A stretch of 64,000 nt of DNA from Cellulomonas phragmiteti (GTDB lineage: Bacteria > Actinomycetota > Actinomycetes > Actinomycetales > Cellulomonadaceae). The position numbers were made by a program, and so were the translations under genes. The stretch spans positions 1 through 64,000 of the forward strand of contig NZ_BONP01000008.1 of NCBI RefSeq assembly GCF_016862775.1. Reading direction: 5' to 3'. Positions 27,888-36,544 of this stretch are shown one piece after another. The notes beneath the pieces are model-generated. The model saw nothing but the letters and a program-made list of their open reading frames with translations. It searched no databases and had not been told where the DNA came from. Each line of letters begins with the position of its first letter. The first letter of the stretch is position 1.

Positions 27888-29012
27888 GTGACCGACTACT
27901 ACGAGATCCTCGGCGTCCCGCGGGACGCGACCCCCGAGCAGATCAAGAAGGCCTACCGACGCCTGGCACGCGAGCTGCACCCCGACGTCGCGGGCACCGA
28001 CCCCGGCTCGGAGGAGCGGTTCAAGGACGTCTCGCGCGCGTACGACGTGCTCGGCAACCCCGACAAGCGCCGTGCGTACGACATGGGCGCCGACCCCGCG
28101 TCCCCCGGTGGCGGCATGGGCGGGGGCTTCGGCTTCCAGGACATCTTCGAGACGTTCTTCGGCGCCGCCGGCGGCGGGGCCCCGCGCGGCCCGGTGCCGC
28201 GCGCCCGCCGGGGTCAGGACGCGCTCGTGCGCCTCGACCTCGACCTCGCCGAGGCGGCGTTCGGCGTGCACCGCGAGGTCCAGGTCGACACGGCCGTCCT
28301 GTGCCCCACCTGCGGGGGGACCTGCTGCCGGCCCGGGACCTCGCCGCGCACCTGCGAGGTGTGCGGCGGGCGCGGGTCCGTGCAGCGGGTCGCGCGCTCG
28401 TTCCTCGGCCAGGTCATGACGACCCAGCCGTGCGCCGCGTGCCACGGCTTCGGCACCGTGATCCCCGAGCCGTGCACGGAGTGCGCCGGCGAGGGCCGGG
28501 TGCGCTCGCGCCGGACGCTGTCCGTCGACGTCCCCGCGGGCGTCGACACCGGCACCCGCATCAAGATGACGGGGCAGGGCGAGGTGGGCCCTGCCGGCGG
28601 CCCCCCGGGGGACGTCTACCTCGAGGTGCGCGAGCGCAAGCACGAGACGTTCGTGCGACGTGGCGACGACCTGCACGCCACGCTCCAGGTCCCGATGACG
28701 GCCGCGGCCCTGGGCACGGTCGTCTCGATGGACACGCTCGACGGACCGCAGGAGGTCGACCTGCGCCCCGGCACGCAGCCCGGCCAGGTCCTGACGATGC
28801 GCGGGCTGGGCGTCGGCCACCTGCACGTCGGGGGGCGCGGCGACCTGCACGTGCACGTCGAGGTCCAGGTCCCGACGCCGGCGGACGAGGAGCAGGCCGA
28901 CCTGCTGCGCCGCCTCGCGGTGCTGCGCGGGGAGGAGCGTCCCGAGGCGCGGCTCGCCGCGGCGAACCCGGGGATGTTCGCCAAGCTGCGCGACAAGCTC
29001 TCGGGCCGGTGA
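27888..29012 (+). CDS. dnaJ: Chaperone DnaJ (DnaJ2-type, hrcA-linked)
   Basis: A 374-residue J protein starting at GTG 27888. The J domain (DYYEILGVPRDATPEQIKKA, with HPD in RELHPDVAG) is followed by a Gly-rich stretch (about 68-110) and four zinc-finger repeats: CPTCGG, CEVCGG, CAACHG, CTECAG, then the substrate-binding C-terminal domain and a dimerisation tail. The first zinc repeat is slightly unusual: CPTCGGTCC followed by RPG rather than CxGxG. DnaJ stimulates DnaK. It follows hrcA by 87 bases and overlaps rsmE by 4 bp, so it belongs to the CIRCE-regulated unit. Confidence 0.96.
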   Translation: MTDYYEILGVPRDATPEQIKKAYRRLARELHPDVAGTDPGSEERFKDVSRAYDVLGNPDKRRAYDMGADPASPGGGMGGGFGFQDIFETFFGAAGGGAPRGPVPRARRGQDALVRLDLDLAEAAFGVHREVQVDTAVLCPTCGGTCCRPGTSPRTCEVCGGRGSVQRVARSFLGQVMTTQPCAACHGFGTVIPEPCTECAGEGRVRSRRTLSVDVPAGVDTGTRIKMTGQGEVGPAGGPPGDVYLEVRERKHETFVRRGDDLHATLQVPMTAAALGTVVSMDTLDGPQEVDLRPGTQPGQVLTMRGLGVGHLHVGGRGDLHVHVEVQVPTPADEEQADLLRRLAVLRGEERPEARLAAANPGMFAKLRDKLSGR

Positions 29013-29767
29013 GCGCGCCGGTCTTCGTCGTCGAGCCGGGTGATCTCGACGGTGTGCGCGCCGGCGGGGACTTCCTGCTCGACGGCTCCGAGGGCCGTCA
29101 CGCGGGCGTCGTGCAGCGGCGCGGCACCGGTGAGCGCGTCGACGTCGTCGACGGCGCGGGGGTCCGTCTCGTGGGGCGCGTGCGGTCGGCGGGTCCCGAG
29201 GGCGTGCGCGTCGACGTCGAGGACGTCGTCGTCGAGCCCGCGCCCCAGCCGCGGCTGGTGCTCGTGCAGGCGCTCGCCAAGGGCGACCGCGACGAGCTGG
29301 CGATCGAGGCCGCCACGGAGGTCGGCGTGGACGTCGTCGTCCCCTGGCAGGCCGAGCGCTCGATCGTCGTGTGGCGCGGCGAGCGCGCGCAGAAGAGCCG
29401 GGCCCGCTGGATCGGCACCGTCCGGGCGGCGACCAAGCAGTCGCGACGCGCCCGCACGCCCGTCGTCGAGTACGCCCTCGACGACGCCGGTCTGGTCGCC
29501 CGCGCAGGCGCCGTCGTCGCCGACGGCGGCGTCGTGGTCGTCCTGCACGAGTCCGCGACGACCCCGCTGCACCGGGTCGACCTGCCCGGTGCGGGCGAGG
29601 TGCTCGTCGTCGTCGGCCCGGAGGGCGGCATCAGCGACCGGGAGGTGGCGGCCCTCGTCGGCGCCGGCGCGGTGACGTGCCGCCTGGGTCCGCACGTCCT
29701 GCGCACGTCGACCGCCGGGCCGGTGGCCCTGGCGATGCTCGCGGACCGCCTCGGTCGCTGGGGCTGA
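29009..29767 (+). CDS. rsmE: 16S rRNA (uracil-1498-N3)-methyltransferase RsmE
   Basis: A 252-residue SPOUT-class methyltransferase starting at GTG 29009 inside the dnaJ stop. An N-terminal PUA-like domain (DGSEGRHAGVVQRRGTGERV) is followed by the knotted SAM-binding domain with VLVQALAKGDRDELAIEAAT, TEVGVDVVVPWQAERSI, VVVGPEGGISDREVAAL and the knot-closing LGPHVLRTSTAGPVALAML. RsmE methylates U1498 at the decoding centre of the 30S subunit. Coupling with dnaJ is a standard actinobacterial arrangement. The gene is complete and ends before a convergent terminator region. Confidence 0.96.
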   Translation: MSAPVFVVEPGDLDGVRAGGDFLLDGSEGRHAGVVQRRGTGERVDVVDGAGVRLVGRVRSAGPEGVRVDVEDVVVEPAPQPRLVLVQALAKGDRDELAIEAATEVGVDVVVPWQAERSIVVWRGERAQKSRARWIGTVRAATKQSRRARTPVVEYALDDAGLVARAGAVVADGGVVVVLHESATTPLHRVDLPGAGEVLVVVGPEGGISDREVAALVGAGAVTCRLGPHVLRTSTAGPVALAMLADRLGRWG

Positions 29768-29771
29768 GGAG

Positions 29772-29847
29772 GCCCCGCCGGGGCGGGCCGGGCGTGGGGC
29801 CGGCGGCACGTGACGGGGAGTGGTGCGCCGCCGACCCCACGGGTCGG
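29772..29847. terminator. Convergent terminator region between rsmE and ppdK
   Basis: Two hairpins: GCCCC-GCC-GGGGC at 29772-29784, just after the rsmE stop, and CCGACCC-CAC-GGGTCGG at 29831-29847, just beyond the ppdK stop. Each probably serves its nearest gene. Confidence 0.6.
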
Positions 29848-29850
29848 TGG

Positions 29851-32565
29851 TCAGCGGGAGTCGCTGGCCTCGTGCTCGACGGCCGCGCGACCGGCCTCCA
29901 GCCGCGCGATCGGCACGCGGAACGGTGAGCACGACACGTAGTCCAGGCCGACGGCGTCGAAGAACCGGATCGACTCCGGGTCGCCGCCGTGCTCGCCGCA
30001 GACCCCGAGCGTGAGGTCGGCACGGGCGGTGCGCCCGCGCTCGACCGCGATCCTCACCAGCTGCCCGACCCCCGTGACGTCGATGGTCTCGAAGGGCGAC
30101 ACGGACAGCACGCCGTTCGCGGTGTACTGCGAGAAGAACGCCCCCTCGACGTCGTCGCGGCTGAAGCCCCACGTCGTCTGCGTGAGGTCGTTGGTCCCGA
30201 ACGAGAAGAACTGCGCCTGCGTGGCCAGCCGGTCCGCGGTCAGCGCCGCGCGCGGCAGCTCGATCATGCAGCCGACCGGCAGGTCCACGGTGACGCCCTG
30301 CTCGGCGCTCACCTCGGCCATGATCGTCGTGGCGCGCTCACGGACCAGCCGCAGTTCCTGCACGGAGGCCACGAGCGGGACCATGATCTCGGCGTGCGGG
30401 TGCCCACCGTCGGCGAGGCGGGCCGCGACCGCCTCGGCGACCGCCCGGATCTGCAGGTCGAACAGGCCGGGCACCACGAGCCCCAGCCGCACGCCGCGCA
30501 GGCCCAGCATCGGGTTGGCCTCGTGCATGCGGCGCACCGCGGCGAGCAGGGTGACGTCCCGCTCGTCGACCGAGCCGCGCTCGGCGGCGAGCGCGACCCT
30601 GACGGACAGCTCGGTGAGGTCGGGCAGGAACTCGTGCAGCGGCGGGTCGATGAGCCGGATCGTCGTCGGCAGCCCGTCCATCACCGCGAGCAGGTCCGTG
30701 AAGTCCTGGCGCTGCAGCGGCAGCAGGGCGTCGAGCGCCTCCTGGCGTCCGTCGTCGTCGTCCGCCAGCACCACGCGCTCGACGAGCACGCGCCGCTCGC
30801 CCAGGAACATGTGCTCCGTGCGGCACAGGCCGATGCCCTCGGCCCCCAGGCTCCGGGCGCGGGTGGCGTCCTCGGCGGTGTCGGCGTTGGCGTGCACCCG
30901 CAGCCGGCGGGTGGTGTCGGCGTGCTCGAGGATGCGGTGCACGGCCAGGACGAGGTCCCGCGTCTCGTCGTCCGGCGCCTCGTCGAGCGCGACCTCCAGG
31001 CCGTCCTCGAGGTACCGCTGCACCGGCGAGGGGACGACGGGGACGTCGCCGAGGAAGACCTCGCCGCTGGTGCCGTCGATGGCGATGACCTCGCCCTCGG
31101 TGACGGTCCGACCACCGCGGGTCACCATCGTGCGCGCCGTCGCGTCGACGACGAGCTCCTCGGCACCGACGACGCACGTGCGTCCCATGCCGCGGGCGAC
31201 GACCGCCGCGTGGGACGTCTTGCCGCCGCGTGCGGTGAGGACGCCCACGGCGGCGATCATGCCGCCGAGGTCGTCGGGGTTGGTCTCGCGGCGCACGAGG
31301 ACGACGTCCTTGCCCTCCGCGGCCCACTGCTCGGCCGTCGCGGGGTCGAAGACGGCCATGCCGACCGCGGCCCCGGGGGAGGCCGGCATCGCCCGCGTCA
31401 GGAGGACGCGGTCGACGCCGTCGGCGGCGAACTGCGGGAACTGCAGCTGCGAGAGCTGCGCACCGGTGACGCGGGACAGCGCCTCGTCCATCGTGATGAG
31501 GTGCTCGTCGACGAGCTGGCACGCGATCCGGAACGCGGCGGGCGCCGTGCGCTTGCCGACGCGGGTCTGCAGCATCCACAGCTTGCCGCGCTCGATCGTG
31601 AACTCGATGTCGCACAGGTCGCGGTAGTGGGTCTCCAGGCGCCGCATCGCCTGACGCAGCTCGGCGTACGCGGCGGGGTCGACCTGCTCGAGGTCGGCCA
31701 GGGACAGCGTGTTGCGGATGCCCGCGACGACGTCCTCGCCCTGGGCGTTGACGAGGTAGTCGCCGTAGTCGCCGAGCCGGCCGTTGCCGGGGTCGCGGGT
31801 GAACGCGACGCCGGTGCCCGACGTCGGACCCAGGTTGCCGAAGACCATCGAGCACACGTTGACCGCCGTGCCGAGGTCGTCCGGGATGCGCTCCTTGCGC
31901 CGGTAGAGCCGCGCCCGGTCCGTCCCCCACGAGTCGAGGACCGCCACGATGGCCAGGTCGAGCTGCTCGCGCGGGTGCTGGGGGAACTCCCGGCCCGACT
32001 CGTCGCGCACGATCTGCTTGTACGTGTCGACCAGGGCCCGCAGGTCACCGGCGTCGAGGTCGACGTCCGCCGTGACGCCGCGGGCGGCCTTGGCCTTGTC
32101 GAGGGCGTCGGCGAACAGGTCGGGGTCGATGCCGAGGACCGTGCGGCCGAACATCTGGACCAGGCGCCGGTAGGAGTCCCACGCGAAGCGCTCGTCGCCC
32201 GACAGCTCGGCCAGCCCCTGGACGGACGCGTCGTTGAGCCCGACGTTGAGCACCGTCTCCATCATCCCGGGCATCGAGAACTTCGCGCCCGAGCGCACCG
32301 AGACCAGCAGGGGCTCGTGGAAGTCGCCGAGGCGGCGGCCGAGCTCGTCCTCGAGGTGCCGCACGGCCATGGTGACCTCGACGCGCAGCTCGGGGGGGAC
32401 CTCACCCGTGCGCATGTAGGCGCGGCACGCCTCGGTCGTGATGGTGAACCCGGGCGGCACGGGCAGACCGAGCCGGGTCATCTCGGCGAGGTTGGCGCCC
32501 TTGCCGCCGAGCAGGTCCTTCTGGTCCTTGTCGCCCTCGCTGAAGTCCTTGACGTACCGAGCCAT
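29851..32565 (-). CDS. ppdK: Pyruvate, phosphate dikinase
   Basis: A 904-residue enzyme read leftwards from ATG 32565 with a purine-rich ribosome region upstream. It interconverts pyruvate + ATP + phosphate and PEP + AMP + pyrophosphate. The ATP-grasp domain begins with KDLLGGKGANLAEMTRLGLPVPPGF; the swivelling phosphohistidine domain has the catalytic His in GGKTSHAAVVARGMGRTCVV; the PEP-binding barrel contains EGIGLCRTEHMF, GCMIELPRAALTAD, FSFGTNDLTQTTWGFSRDD and the C-terminal CGEHGGDPESI. It is intact, and full length for the family (about 880-910). It is divergent from phoH. The gene is found in many Cellulomonas-like bacteria that run pyrophosphate-linked glycolysis; that link is inference. 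Confidence 0.97.
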   Translation of the reverse strand: MARYVKDFSEGDKDQKDLLGGKGANLAEMTRLGLPVPPGFTITTEACRAYMRTGEVPPELRVEVTMAVRHLEDELGRRLGDFHEPLLVSVRSGAKFSMPGMMETVLNVGLNDASVQGLAELSGDERFAWDSYRRLVQMFGRTVLGIDPDLFADALDKAKAARGVTADVDLDAGDLRALVDTYKQIVRDESGREFPQHPREQLDLAIVAVLDSWGTDRARLYRRKERIPDDLGTAVNVCSMVFGNLGPTSGTGVAFTRDPGNGRLGDYGDYLVNAQGEDVVAGIRNTLSLADLEQVDPAAYAELRQAMRRLETHYRDLCDIEFTIERGKLWMLQTRVGKRTAPAAFRIACQLVDEHLITMDEALSRVTGAQLSQLQFPQFAADGVDRVLLTRAMPASPGAAVGMAVFDPATAEQWAAEGKDVVLVRRETNPDDLGGMIAAVGVLTARGGKTSHAAVVARGMGRTCVVGAEELVVDATARTMVTRGGRTVTEGEVIAIDGTSGEVFLGDVPVVPSPVQRYLEDGLEVALDEAPDDETRDLVLAVHRILEHADTTRRLRVHANADTAEDATRARSLGAEGIGLCRTEHMFLGERRVLVERVVLADDDDGRQEALDALLPLQRQDFTDLLAVMDGLPTTIRLIDPPLHEFLPDLTELSVRVALAAERGSVDERDVTLLAAVRRMHEANPMLGLRGVRLGLVVPGLFDLQIRAVAEAVAARLADGGHPHAEIMVPLVASVQELRLVRERATTIMAEVSAEQGVTVDLPVGCMIELPRAALTADRLATQAQFFSFGTNDLTQTTWGFSRDDVEGAFFSQYTANGVLSVSPFETIDVTGVGQLVRIAVERGRTARADLTLGVCGEHGGDPESIRFFDAVGLDYVSCSPFRVPIARLEAGRAAVEHEASDSR

Positions 32566-32729
32566 GGGGCTTCCTCCGTCGCACGCAGCCGCCGGGCTCC
32601 GTTGCCCGGCGTCCTCGTCCCAGTGTTCTCCCACCCCCTCGGCGCCGCCCGGGGACGAAGGGCCCACGTCGGGGCCGTCCCCCGGGTGCGTCCTGGGGAA
32701 ACCTGCCGGTACCGGACCGGCCGGAGCCG

Positions 32730-32759
32730 TAGGATGGCGACGTGCCCGCCGGAGGGCAC
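32730..32759 (+). promoter_or_regulatory. phoH operon -10 box (TAGGAT) and 5'-end hairpin
   Basis: TAGGAT (32730-32735) predicts transcription starting near 32742, where the RNA would begin with the hairpin GTGCCC-GCCGGA-GGGCAC (32742-32759). The phoH ATG is 55 bases downstream with an AGAAGGAG ribosome-like tract about 22 nt before it. A 5'-terminal stem can stabilise mRNA or control entry. Confidence 0.45.
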
Positions 32760-32796
32760 GCGTCGAGAGAAGGAGCGCACGGCACCCGCCGAGCAC

Positions 32797-33798
32797 ATGG
32801 CCGAGCCCAGCACCACACCCCGCGTCCCCGAGTCCCGGCACGCGCGCATCGAGCACCGCATCACCGTCCCGCCGGACGTGTCGATGGTCGACCTGCTCGG
32901 CCTGCGCGACGAGGTGCTGCGCAGCATCGAGGACGGCTTCCGCACCGTCGACGTGCACGTGCGCGGCAACGAGGTCACGCTCGCCGGCCCGTCCGGGGAC
33001 GTCGCGCTCGTCACCCAGCTGGTCGACGAGCTCGTCGAGATGGCCGCCTCCGGCACGCCGCTGAGCCCCGACGTCGTCGCACGGTCCGTCGTGATGCTGA
33101 CGGACGCCGCGGCGGCCCGGCCCGCCGACGTGCTGTCGTTCAACATCCTGTCCTCGCGCGGCCGCACGATCCGGCCCAAGACCTCGGGGCAGAAGGACTA
33201 CGTCGAGGCGATCGAGCGCAACACCGTGACCTTCGGCATCGGCCCCGCCGGCACCGGCAAGACCTACCTGGCGATGGCCAAGGCCGTGCAGGCGCTCCAG
33301 GCGCGCAAGGTCAACCGCATCGTGCTGACGCGTCCCGCGGTCGAGGCGGGGGAGCGGCTGGGCTACCTGCCGGGCTCCCTGTCGGACAAGATCGACCCGT
33401 ACCTGCGTCCCCTGTACGACGCGCTGCACGACATGGTCGACCCCGAGTCGATCCCGCGCCTCATGGAGGCCGGCACCATCGAGGTCGCGCCCCTGGCGTA
33501 CATGCGCGGACGCACGCTCAACGACGCGTTCGTCATCCTCGACGAGGCCCAGAACACGTCCGTCGAGCAGATGAAGATGTTCCTCACGCGGCTGGGCTTC
33601 GGGTCCAAGGTCGTCGTGACCGGCGACGTCACGCAGGTCGACCTGCCGAGCAGCACCACCTCGGGGCTGCGGGTCGTCGAGCAGATCCTGGCCGGGGTGG
33701 ACGACGTGGAGTTCTGCCGGCTGACGTCGTCCGACGTCGTGCGCCACCGCCTGGTGGGGGAGATCATCGACGCGTACGCGAGGTGGGACAGGTCATGA
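32797..33798 (+). CDS. phoH: PhoH family ATPase (PhoH-like, YbeZ type)
   Basis: A 333-residue ATPase. An N-terminal KH-like domain ([32 protein letters not shown]) precedes the PhoH domain with Walker [37 protein letters not shown], Walker [18 protein letters not shown] and [15 protein letters not shown]. YbeZ-type PhoH proteins work with the endoribonuclease YbeY in rRNA maturation; ybeY follows with a 4-bp overlap. The ATG at 32797 is chosen for the known N-terminus; the ribosome site is unusually distant. It is the first gene of phoH-ybeY-corC-era, all overlapping by 4 bp. Confidence 0.95.
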   Translation: MAEPSTTPRVPESRHARIEHRITVPPDVSMVDLLGLRDEVLRSIEDGFRTVDVHVRGNEVTLAGPSGDVALVTQLVDELVEMAASGTPLSPDVVARSVVMLTDAAAARPADVLSFNILSSRGRTIRPKTSGQKDYVEAIERNTVTFGIGPAGTGKTYLAMAKAVQALQARKVNRIVLTRPAVEAGERLGYLPGSLSDKIDPYLRPLYDALHDMVDPESIPRLMEAGTIEVAPLAYMRGRTLNDAFVILDEAQNTSVEQMKMFLTRLGFGSKVVVTGDVTQVDLPSSTTSGLRVVEQILAGVDDVEFCRLTSSDVVRHRLVGEIIDAYARWDRS

Positions 33799-34247
33799 GC
33801 GTCGAGGTGAGCAACGAGTCGGGCGTCGAGGTCGACGAGGCCGAGTTCGCGGCCCTCGGACGGTACGTGCTCGACGCGATGCACGTGCACCCGCAGGCCG
33901 ACCTGTTCGTGCGCCTGGTCGACACGGCGACCATGACGGACCTGCACGTGCGGTGGATGGACGAGCCGGGCCCGACCGACGTGCTGTCCTTCCCCATGGA
34001 CGAGCTGCGGCCCGGGCGCGAGGGCGAGCCGGCCGGCCCCGGCGTGCTCGGCGACGTCGTGCTGTGCCCCGAGGTCGCGGCCACGCAGGCGCGCGCCGCC
34101 GGTCACTCGACGGCCGAGGAGATGCTGCTGCTCACGACGCACGGCATCCTCCACCTGCTCGGGTACGACCACGCGGAGCCGGACGAGGAGAAGGAGATGT
34201 TCGCGCTGCAGCGACGCCTGCTCCTGACGTTCCTGGCCGGGCGATGA
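33795..34247 (+). CDS. ybeY: Endoribonuclease YbeY
   Basis: A 150-residue metalloenzyme beginning at ATG 33795, overlapping the phoH stop. The zinc motif [11 protein letters not shown] carries the three histidines, preceded by the conserved [15 protein letters not shown] loop. YbeY is a single-strand endoribonuclease that takes part in 16S rRNA 3'-end maturation and 70S quality control. Length is standard. Co-translation with PhoH and Era matches their joint work in ribosome assembly. Confidence 0.97.
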   Translation: MSVEVSNESGVEVDEAEFAALGRYVLDAMHVHPQADLFVRLVDTATMTDLHVRWMDEPGPTDVLSFPMDELRPGREGEPAGPGVLGDVVLCPEVAATQARAAGHSTAEEMLLLTTHGILHLLGYDHAEPDEEKEMFALQRRLLLTFLAGR

Positions 34248-35626
34248 ACGGGGTCCCCGTCGCCCTGCTCGTCACCGTCGCGCTGCTCGGGATCGTCCTG
34301 GCCGCCGCGCTGTCCGCGGGTGAGGTCGCCGTCCTGCGCGTGACGCGCGCGCGCGTCGCCGAGCTCGAGACCCAGCGACCGGGAGCCGCGGCGCGCGTGC
34401 GCCGGCTCGTGGACGACCCGGCACGGGTCGCCGCGGCCGCCGCGTTCGTCCGGCTCCTGGGCGAGATGACGGCGACCGTGTGCCTCACGCTGGCCATCAG
34501 CGCCGGCAGCCTGTCGTGGTGGGCCACGGCGCTCCTCGCGATCGCCGCGTGCGCCGTCGTCGCGTTCCTCCTGGTGCGCGTGAGCCCGCGCAGCATGGGC
34601 CGGCGCCACCCGGTGGGCGTGCTGGCGACCCTGTCCCGGCTGCTCCTGGTCGTGACGGTGCTCGCCGGCGGGGTCGGGCGACGCGCCGACCCGTCGTCCT
34701 CGACGAGCGCCGAGGACGACGCCGAGCTGCGCGACATGGTCGAGCGGGTCAGCGAGTCGGACGCGATCGAGGAGAACGAGCGCGAGATGTTCCGCTCGGT
34801 CCTCGAGCTCGGGGACACCCTCACGCGCGAGGTCATGGTGCCCCGCACCGACATGATCACCACGCCGGCCGACACGCCGCTGCACAAGGTGCTCGCCCTG
34901 CTGCTGCGCTCGGGCTTCTCGCGCGTGCCGGTGGTCGGGGAGTCCGTCGACGACGTGGTGGGCGTGCTCTACCTCAAGGACATCGTGCGGCGCGTGCCCG
35001 CGCGCGGTGCGGGCGCCGAGGCGGTCGCACCGGTCGAGGACGGCGACCCGCTGGACGCGCCGGCGTCCTCGCTGGCACGTCCACCGGTGTACGTGCCCGA
35101 GTCCAAGCCCGTCGACGAGCTGCTCCACGAGCTGCGCGACGGCTCCAGCCACATCGCCCTGGTCGTCGACGAGTACGGCGGCATCGCCGGGCTGGTGACG
35201 ATCGAGGACGCGCTGGAGGAGATCGTCGGCGAGCTCACCGACGAGCACGACACCAGCGCGCCGGGTGTCGAGGAGCTCGCCGACGGCGGCTACCGTGTCC
35301 CGGCGCGGATGAGCCGCGACGAGCTGGGCGACCTGTTCGGCATCGACGTGGAGGACGAGGACGTGGACACCGCCGCCGGCCTGCTGGCCAAGGCCCTCGG
35401 CAAGGTCCCCCTGCCGGGCTCCGTGGGGGAGATCCACGGGCTGCGCCTGGAGGCGGAGCGCGTCGAGGGCCGGCGCAAGCGGCTCGCGACGGTGCTCGTG
35501 CACCGAGCGGTCGAGCCCGAGGACGCCGCCGCCCCGGCGACGCCCGCCCGCGGCACGTCGGCCGCGGGCACACCGGCGCGCGGCACCCCCGCCGCGCGCG
35601 ACCACGGCTCGGAGGCCACCCGATGA
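34244..35626 (+). CDS. CorC/HlyC-type CNNM domain and CBS-pair transporter protein
   Basis: A 460-residue protein beginning at ATG 34244 (4-bp overlap with ybeY). An N-terminal CNNM/DUF21 membrane domain with three to four helices ([45 protein letters not shown]) leads to a CBS pair ([69 protein letters not shown]) and a CorC-HlyC C-terminal domain (GTYRV-type fold around 350-430). Such proteins are Mg2+/Co2+ exporters or modulators of transport, and some are haemolysin-like by name only. The tail is Ala/Pro/Thr-rich repeats ([20 protein letters not shown]). Confidence 0.92.
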   Translation: MNGVPVALLVTVALLGIVLAAALSAGEVAVLRVTRARVAELETQRPGAAARVRRLVDDPARVAAAAAFVRLLGEMTATVCLTLAISAGSLSWWATALLAIAACAVVAFLLVRVSPRSMGRRHPVGVLATLSRLLLVVTVLAGGVGRRADPSSSTSAEDDAELRDMVERVSESDAIEENEREMFRSVLELGDTLTREVMVPRTDMITTPADTPLHKVLALLLRSGFSRVPVVGESVDDVVGVLYLKDIVRRVPARGAGAEAVAPVEDGDPLDAPASSLARPPVYVPESKPVDELLHELRDGSSHIALVVDEYGGIAGLVTIEDALEEIVGELTDEHDTSAPGVEELADGGYRVPARMSRDELGDLFGIDVEDEDVDTAAGLLAKALGKVPLPGSVGEIHGLRLEAERVEGRRKRLATVLVHRAVEPEDAAAPATPARGTSAAGTPARGTPAARDHGSEATR

Positions 35627-36543
35627 CCCACCGTTCCGGCTTCGCGTGCTTCGTCGGGCGGCCCAACACCGGCAAGTCGACCCTGACCAACGCGCTCGTC
35701 GGGCAGAAGGTCGCGATCACGTCCGGTCGGCCGCAGACGACGCGCCACGTCGTGCGCGGCATCGTGCACCGCGACGACGCGCAGCTCGTGCTCGTCGACA
35801 CCCCCGGCCTGCACCGGCCCCGCACTCTCCTGGGCGAGCGGCTGAACGACCTCGTGCGCGACACGCTCACCGAGGTGGACGTCGTCGGGTTCTGCCTGCC
35901 GGCCGACGAGAAGATCGGGCCCGGCGACCGGTTCATCGCCGAGCAGCTCGCCCGTCTCACGTCGCCGGGCCGTGCCGGCGCGCCCGTGGTGGCGGTGGTC
36001 ACCAAGACCGACACCGTGCCCCGGGCACGCCTGGCCGAGCAGCTCCTGGCGGTCGACCAGCTGGGGGAGTGGGCGGACATCGTGCCGGTGTCCTCGCGCG
36101 ACGGCTACCAGGTCGACGTGCTGGCCGACGTGCTCGTCGGGCACCTCCCGGAGGGCCCGGCGCTGTACCCCGAGGGTGAGCTGACCGACGAGCCCGAGGC
36201 CGTGATGGTCGCCGAGCTCGTCCGTGAGGCCGCGCTCGAGGGCGTGCGCGACGAGCTGCCGCACTCGCTCGCGGTCGTCGTCGACGAGATCGTGCCCCGC
36301 GACCAGCCCCCGGGTGCCGACGGGCGCCCCCTGCTGGACGTCCGCGTCCACCTGTTCGTCGAGCGGGACAGCCAGAAGGCCATCGTCATCGGTCGCGCCG
36401 GCGCTCGTCTGCGTGACGTCGGGACGCGCGCCCGCACGCAGATCGAGGCCCTGCTGGGCGCCCGCGTGTTCCTCGACCTGCACGTCAAGGTGGCCAAGGA
36501 CTGGCAGCGTGACCCCAAGCAGCTCGGACGGCTGGGATTCTGA
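35623..36543 (+). CDS. era: GTPase Era
   Basis: A 306-residue GTPase starting at ATG 35623, overlapping corC by 4 bp. The G domain has CFVGRPNTGKSTLTNAL (G1), PQTTRHVVRGI (G2), LVDTPGLH (G3) and TKTD (G4); the C-terminal KH domain contains SQKAIVIGRAGARLRDVG. Era binds the 3' end of 16S rRNA and checks 30S maturation. G1 reads GRPNTGKS, the actinobacterial form of GxPNxGKS. It is followed after 1 base by an alpha/beta-hydrolase gene, so the operon may continue. Confidence 0.97.
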   Translation: MTHRSGFACFVGRPNTGKSTLTNALVGQKVAITSGRPQTTRHVVRGIVHRDDAQLVLVDTPGLHRPRTLLGERLNDLVRDTLTEVDVVGFCLPADEKIGPGDRFIAEQLARLTSPGRAGAPVVAVVTKTDTVPRARLAEQLLAVDQLGEWADIVPVSSRDGYQVDVLADVLVGHLPEGPALYPEGELTDEPEAVMVAELVREAALEGVRDELPHSLAVVVDEIVPRDQPPGADGRPLLDVRVHLFVERDSQKAIVIGRAGARLRDVGTRARTQIEALLGARVFLDLHVKVAKDWQRDPKQLGRLGF

Positions 36544-36544
36544 C

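Noticed and set aside
29989-32796. A plus-strand extension making phoH 1269 residues long
   Set aside because: The extra part is antisense to ppdK, which has complete motifs; phoH homology begins at the ATG at 32797.
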